NCBI GenBank assembly: GCA_037976565.1
Contig: CP137682.1
Coordinates: 21,442,800 to 21,506,799 of the forward strand
Reading direction: 5' to 3'
Source: Mesocentrotus franciscanus
Lineage: Eukaryota > Echinodermata > Echinoidea > Camarodonta > Strongylocentrotidae
DNA length: 64,000 bases
The notes beneath the pieces were generated by a model, which saw nothing but the letters and a program-made list of their open reading frames with translations, did not search any database and was not told the DNA's origin. The first letter of the stretch is position 1, and each line of letters begins with the position of its first letter. Of this stretch, positions 60,440 to 64,000 are shown in pieces. The translations under genes and the position numbers were made by a program.

Positions 60440-60973
60440 CGTGGAGCAAGTACCTGGCTAAAGGAAAAATTGCGGAGGGTGCGAGCTACTGTCAAAAAAA
60501 TTGCTGATGGGGGAAAAATTTGTAGAAGTTCACTACATCAACTGGCCATCCAAGTATGATGAATGGATTGAATCATCAGATATTGTAGAAAAAGACTGCT
60601 GAAATTGAGACAGAAGATGCTTTCTCATTATTTTGTGCATGCCGTGAAAGTAAGGATCAAAGAAGAACTCCATTGTCGTCGACAGACTGACCAAAATGCT
60701 GAAATAATTGTTCCTGTACAGAAGTCAACGTTTGCCAAATTTAAGAAACAAGGAGTTGTATCCTCAAAATCCCACACACGCATTGTGTTCAAGATAGGGA
60801 ATGAAGCATCATCGGACCCGATTCTTGGAAAGTTATGGAATAGGCGCATTGTGAATTTAAAACACCAAGATTTTGCATTCGTTCACATACCAACGCTTCG
60901 TTTCTGGCTACGAGAGAAGAGACCCCTGTACGAGTACAATATGGATGGGAAGAAACAAGCTCTACTCTCTTAA
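60440..60973 (+). pseudogene. Decayed chromo-barrel (Tudor-knot)-like coding remnant
   Basis: Around 60515-60595 one frame reads GEKFVEVHYINWPSKYDEWI, then ESSDIVEKD. The pattern VHY..W....DEWI is the signature of chromo-barrel/Tudor-knot domains (MRG15, MSL3, ARID4, KAT5/8 type), which bind methylated histones. The preceding LAKGKIAE and ATVKKIADG, which would be the first strands, lie in two other frames, so two frameshifts are needed. Downstream, a 122-codon open frame (60605-60973) encodes a basic protein (VKVRIKEELH, RIVFKIGNEA, FWLREKRPLYEYN) that ends at a stop. It could be the next part of the same gene after another frameshift. A degraded retrocopy or broken gene is the simplest reading. 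Confidence 0.55.
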
Positions 60974-61049
60974 TTTCTAGGACTTAAATTTTAAATCCAT
61001 TTTGAGATTTAAAATATTTCAAGTCTTTAAGACTTAATAAATTGGGAAT

Positions 61050-61320
61050 TCGACTAAAAGTTTTATCGAAACCAGCTTCTAGATATAAATCTTGGAGAGA
61101 CTTAAACTTCTCGCCAATCAGATGGCCCGTAGATGACGTCACGCATTGCAAGATAAAATTTCAACGAATCAGATCTCACGAGCGCGCGTTGGTCGCGTGC
61201 GCGTGCATATATGCCTCTCTAATATACTGCTGGCGTCGCGTGGGGTACCGGTACGCCATCTTCGAACATTGCGACAGTAGTGTGCAGTACTAAGTGCGGG
61301 ATCCCGGAAAGAATAAAGAA
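61050..61320 (+). promoter_or_regulatory. Promoter-like region with CCAAT box, CRE and YY1-like site
   Basis: GC- and CpG-rich compared with the neighbourhood. It holds CCAAT at 61114-61118, a perfect cAMP-response element TGACGTCA at 61134-61141, CGCGCG clusters and CGCCATCTT at 61254-61262, the complement of the YY1 motif AAGATGGCG. An ATG in good context (AAGAAATGG) follows at 61321. A second TGACGTCA lies at 61583-61590 inside the first intron. Motif presence and spacing are the only evidence. Confidence 0.55.
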
Positions 61321-61378
61321 ATGGACGATTTTCTTCGAGAAATAGATCCCGATGGGAAAGTGATCCAGCTACTAAAAG
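61321..61378 (+). CDS. Candidate first coding exon (or upstream ORF)
   Basis: ATG in strong context, open for 19 codons (MDDFLREIDPDGKVIQLLK), then a GTAAGC donor. It lies right after the promoter-like block. Its frame does not continue into the repeated exon (stop after five codons) or into the HTH exon at 63599 (stop near the 23rd codon). It may therefore be a short upstream ORF of that transcript, or the start of another isoform. The protein is not recognised. Nothing supportable was seen in the intron between 61379 and 62690 except short AGATCT and GAT microsatellites. Confidence 0.4.
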
Positions 61379-62164
61379 GTAAGCATCATGAAGTATGAAT
61401 ACTGGAGAAGATTTCTGGTATACGTAGACTATTTTTGTTTTAAAGTTTATTGCCGATGATACAAATTAGCTGGAGAACTTGTAGAAATTTGAAGTTGGCC
61501 TTTCGAGGTCTTGCGAATGAGTAGACCATACTGATACTGTATGTACCGTATACCTGCCAGTACTCGGACAGCGGTCTGATTATGACGTCACAATGCTTTT
61601 CGATATGGAACAAGCGCGTTAGGCCATTATACGCACGCAATGCGCGCAAAAATGGAATGTGGTGCTCTGTGCACGAGTGAGAGCGATTCCCGTGTAGAAT
61701 TTTACACTGATGGCCGAAATTTTACATCTGAATTTCAACTACTGACCTGTTTTTTCTGCTTGAGCATGCAGTAACGGTGGTGAGTAAACTTTATTTTCGT
61801 TTCAAAATCGTCTTTTTTCCCCGAATTACTAATCATTGTCGTAATTTTAAGGCATTATCGGAGAAACGACACAGGAGATGTTCTCTGCTTCACTGCTGGG
61901 CTCCGAATGACGTTTATGGGCGAATTACGTCAGCTTTTCCGTCAATTGCTCGTAAGCTGGCGCTCTATTATAGAAACCCGGACACTACTGTGTACCGTAA
62001 TATGGTACAGTCAGTGCCGTATACTGTACCGTATATTGATTTACGTCCTCAACGATAAATGTTTTATAATGTAATGAAAGAGTTCATTGGAGATCATGTT
62101 AAGTTATGTCTATCAAAGTTAGATCTAGAATCTACATCTATCATGTCAATGAAAACATAGAATT

Positions 62165-62335
62165 AAGATCTAGATCTAGATCTAACTGTTAGACCTGGAC
62201 TCTAGACCTATGACTTGATGTTTATTATAGGGGCCACAGAGCGTTTTTTTTTTTACGGGAGGGGCTGCATGGAGCCCCCGGCCCTGTATTATAGGCCCTA
62301 ATATATCAATTGATGATGATGATGATGATGATGAT
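62165..62335. repeat. Short AGATCT and GAT repeats
   Basis: Repeats of AGATCT at 62166-62184 and eight GAT triplets at 62312-62336, separated by ordinary sequence. Confidence 0.8.
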
Positions 62336-62736
62336 TTTTACATAAAATATTGTAATATTGCCTGAATAAGATGTAGGGTCTAAGTTTTGTAAGGAGTTTT
62401 TAAAATTTGATCCTGCATTGATCTGAGTGGTTTGTTAACTAGTTTTGATATCATGGTTTCGATGATGAGTGCGAGTTAAAAATTGTAGGCCCTAACGTAA
62501 TGATTCTGAGAACTATTTCAGTTTTCATAATCTTTAGTGGCGTATCAAGGATTGAAAATTGGGTGGGGTGGGGGGGGGGCGCAGCCGGAAAATTTGAAAA
62601 ATAGGCGAAGGGAAGGAGACCGAAATTAGCTAATATTAACATGTATGCCTGCCTATGTTCAATACGTGGTTTAAAATATATATATATATAGTTTTGAACA
62701 TAAGAATGATTATTATATTCTGCCTTTTCTTTTCAG

Positions 62737-62819
62737 AAACAAGTTTCTAGTTGGTGGCCCCTGGCGAGTCCCTTTTCGAGTTACCCGTTCTCGGAGATTA
62801 ACATCCCGCTCACTTCAAG
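62737..62819 (+). other. Candidate exon, repeat copy 1 (83 bp, probably 5' UTR)
   Basis: Bounded by a polypyrimidine tract with TTTTCAG and a CAAG|GTAAGA donor. Two of its three frames are open; one reads NKFLVGGPWRVPFRVTRSRR. Its length is 2 modulo 3, so reading through three copies in series uses every frame. One frame has an early TAG, so three joined copies cannot all be coding. It is either a UTR exon or used one copy at a time. Confidence 0.55.
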
Positions 62820-62925
62820 GTAAGAATCAATCACCTTTCTTTTTGAAAGAAAAAAAACATAACAAGAAATTAATATATAGTTTTGAACATTAGAATGATT
62901 ATTATATTCTGCCTTTTCTTTTCAG

Positions 62926-63008
62926 AAACAAGTTTCTAGTTGGTGGCCCCTGGCGAGTCCCTTTTCGAGTTACCCGTTCTCGGAGATTAACATCCCGCTC
63001 ACTTCAAG
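62926..63008 (+). other. Candidate exon, repeat copy 2
   Basis: Identical in the exon part to the copy at 62737, with the same acceptor and donor. It could be a mutually exclusive alternative or be joined in series. Confidence 0.55.
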
Positions 63009-63113
63009 GTAAGAATCAATCACCTTTCTTTTTGAAAGAAAAAAACATAACAAGAAATTAATATATAGTTTTGAACATTAGAATGATTATTATATTCTGC
63101 CTTTTCTTTTCAG

Positions 63114-63196
63114 AAACAAGTTTCTAGTTGGTGGCCCCTGGCGAGTCCCTTTTCGAGTTACCCGTTCTCGGAGATTAACATCCCGCTCACTTCAAG
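63114..63196 (+). other. Candidate exon, repeat copy 3
   Basis: Third identical exon part. It is followed by an intron containing the broken fourth copy. The acceptor and donor are intact. Confidence 0.55.
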
Positions 63197-63291
63197 GTAA
63201 GAATCAATCACCTTTCTTTTTGAAAGAAAAAAAAACATAACAAGAAATTAATATATAGTTTTGAACATTAGAATGATTACTATATTCTGCC

Positions 63292-63464
63292 CAGTGGCGG
63301 ACCCAGGGGGCGCAACTGGCGTACGCCCCCCTTTTTTTCCTGAAAACCACTCATGGATTAACATGCATGTTAATATCATATTTTGTTTTATCTACGCCCC
63401 CAATATTTAAAATTTTTGGGGTGCGGCCCCCCCCCCCTATTTTCAAATTTTGGGTTCGCCGCTG
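63292..63464. mobile_element. MITE inserted in fourth repeat copy
   Basis: 173 bp starting CAGTGGCGGACCCAGG and ending TGGGTTCGCCGCTG, with CTGCC on both sides (63287-63291 and 63465-63469). Intact copies read TTCTGCCTTTTC at this point, so the insertion site is exact. CAGNGGCG ends are typical of hAT-like MITEs, but hAT duplications are 8 bp, so the class is open. The inner part is a hairpin of C- and G-runs. Confidence 0.75.
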
Positions 63465-63481
63465 CTGCCTTCTCTTTTCAG

Positions 63482-63510
63482 AAACATGTTTTTAATTGGT
63501 GGCACCATTT
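63482..63510 (+). pseudogene. Decayed fourth copy of the repeated exon
   Basis: After TTCTCTTTTCAG comes AAACATGTTTTTAATTGGTG, a mutated version of the start of the 83-bp exon. Similarity fades after GGTGGCACC and there is no donor. Confidence 0.6.
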
Positions 63511-63598
63511 TGCCCCATGACCAAGAAAATTAAGTTTTGAAAATAATACGTCAACAAAAGATATAATTACGTGTTCATCTCAATTTCTTTCCATACAG

Positions 63599-63865
63599 AT
63601 GCCGAAGTTCAAAAACTGGAAGCAGGAAGACGTCAACAATGCCCTGAGGAGAGTGGACCTTGGTGAGCTCTCCATACGAGAAGCTGCTACCGCGTATGGG
63701 GTTCCCAAGTCTACTCTCCATGACAAACTCAGTCACAAGTCCCCCTTCGTCAGTAAGCAGGGCCCTAAGCCATACTTGACGAGGGCAGAAGAGGAGGTAA
63801 TTTGCACGTGGGCAATCCAGATGGCCAGGATAGGAATGGGCCAAACAAAGGACGACATCAAAAAC
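63599..63865 (+). CDS. psq/CENP-B-type HTH protein, first coding exon (partial gene)
   Basis: The ATG sits directly after a TTTCCATACAG acceptor, and the exon ends at AAAAAC|GTAAAT after 89 codons. The protein reads KNWKQEDVNNALRRVDLGEL, then SIREAATAYGVPKSTLHDKL. This is the pipsqueak/CENP-B N-terminal helix-turn-helix found in pogo/Tigger-type transposases and proteins derived from them. The following GPKPYLTRAEEEVICTWAIQ and GQTKDDIKN resemble the start of the second (Tc5/CENP-B) DNA-binding domain. An intron cuts it, and the remainder is beyond the window. It could be a domesticated gene or an intron-bearing transposon. The upstream triplicated exon is probably its 5' UTR. Confidence 0.78.
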
Positions 63866-64000
63866 GTAAATTTTCATATAAATTATTTTGTTATTATTGA
63901 CAATTGAAATACATTTAATAGCAATATATACATGTAGCTTTCCTTTAAATGTTTCCTTTTCTTTTTCATAACAAGTTTCTCTGAAGTTTCTTTGTTGGAC

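Larger units (their letters stand above)
62691..63257 (+). repeat. Tandem triplication of an exon-containing unit (189 bp)
   Basis: The start GTTTTGAACA lies at 62691, 62880, 63068 and 63258, giving periods of 189, 188 and 190. The three full units are almost identical; differences are mainly in the length of the A run after GAAAG. Each has a complete acceptor, 83-bp exon-like segment and GTAAGA donor. A fourth unit starts at 63258 but is broken by an insertion and decayed. Confidence 0.93.

Noticed and set aside
61777..62058. A 93-codon open frame in the intron after 61379
   Set aside because: No similarity recognised and no splice support on either side.
62737..63196. Reading the three repeated exons as one coding stretch of 249 bases
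   Set aside because: Although 249 is divisible by three, the series passes through all frames and meets the TAG in one of them.

Overview
This window is eukaryotic genomic DNA: AT-rich, intron-split genes with GT-AG junctions, tRNA-derived SINEs, many short inverted-repeat transposons (MITEs), microsatellites and long introns. Gene content (a Gs-type G-alpha gene, a rhodopsin-like receptor), a short TTAGGG-type interstitial telomeric tract and the style of the repeats suggest a marine invertebrate deuterostome, most likely an echinoderm. That placement is inference. No prokaryotic operon, CRISPR array or bona fide tRNA/rRNA gene is seen.

Layout. (1) 331-4579, plus strand: the last four exons of a heterotrimeric G-protein alpha subunit of the Gs/olf class, with NKQD and TCA GTP-binding motifs and a YELL C-terminus. 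The 5' part lies before the window. A degenerate 24-bp minisatellite begins at the stop codon. (2) 42303 down to 11782, minus strand: a three-exon class A GPCR of about 800 residues. Exon 1 carries TM1 to TM6, a 24.8-kb intron follows, exon 2 carries TM7, and exon 3 is a 427-residue cytoplasmic tail. Phases match across both junctions. (3) 59.4-61.0 kb: a 306-bp tandem array and a decayed chromo-barrel-like coding remnant. (4) 61.1-64.0 kb, plus strand: a promoter-like segment (CCAAT, perfect CRE, YY1-like site), a short first exon, an exon-plus-intron unit repeated three times in tandem at about 189-bp spacing, and an exon for a psq/CENP-B-type helix-turn-helix protein that runs off the right edge.

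The rest is transposon-rich. At least six inverted-repeat families end in TTAA target sites (five as TTAA|AG...CT|TTAA, one piggyBac-like as TTAA|CCC...GGG|TTAA). Two foldback-type elements of 4.3 and 4.6 kb have very long inverted arms made of tandem subrepeats. One of them keeps GGGGG direct repeats at both ends. A 170-190-bp minisatellite at 36.5-37.2 kb carries a DR1-like nuclear-receptor half-site pair in every unit. A LINE reverse-transcriptase remnant lies at 34.3 kb.

The receptor and the Gs-type alpha subunit could act in one signalling route, since Gs proteins couple to class A receptors, but closeness on the chromosome is the only link seen here. Searches, identity values and expression were not available; family names rest on motifs read by eye.
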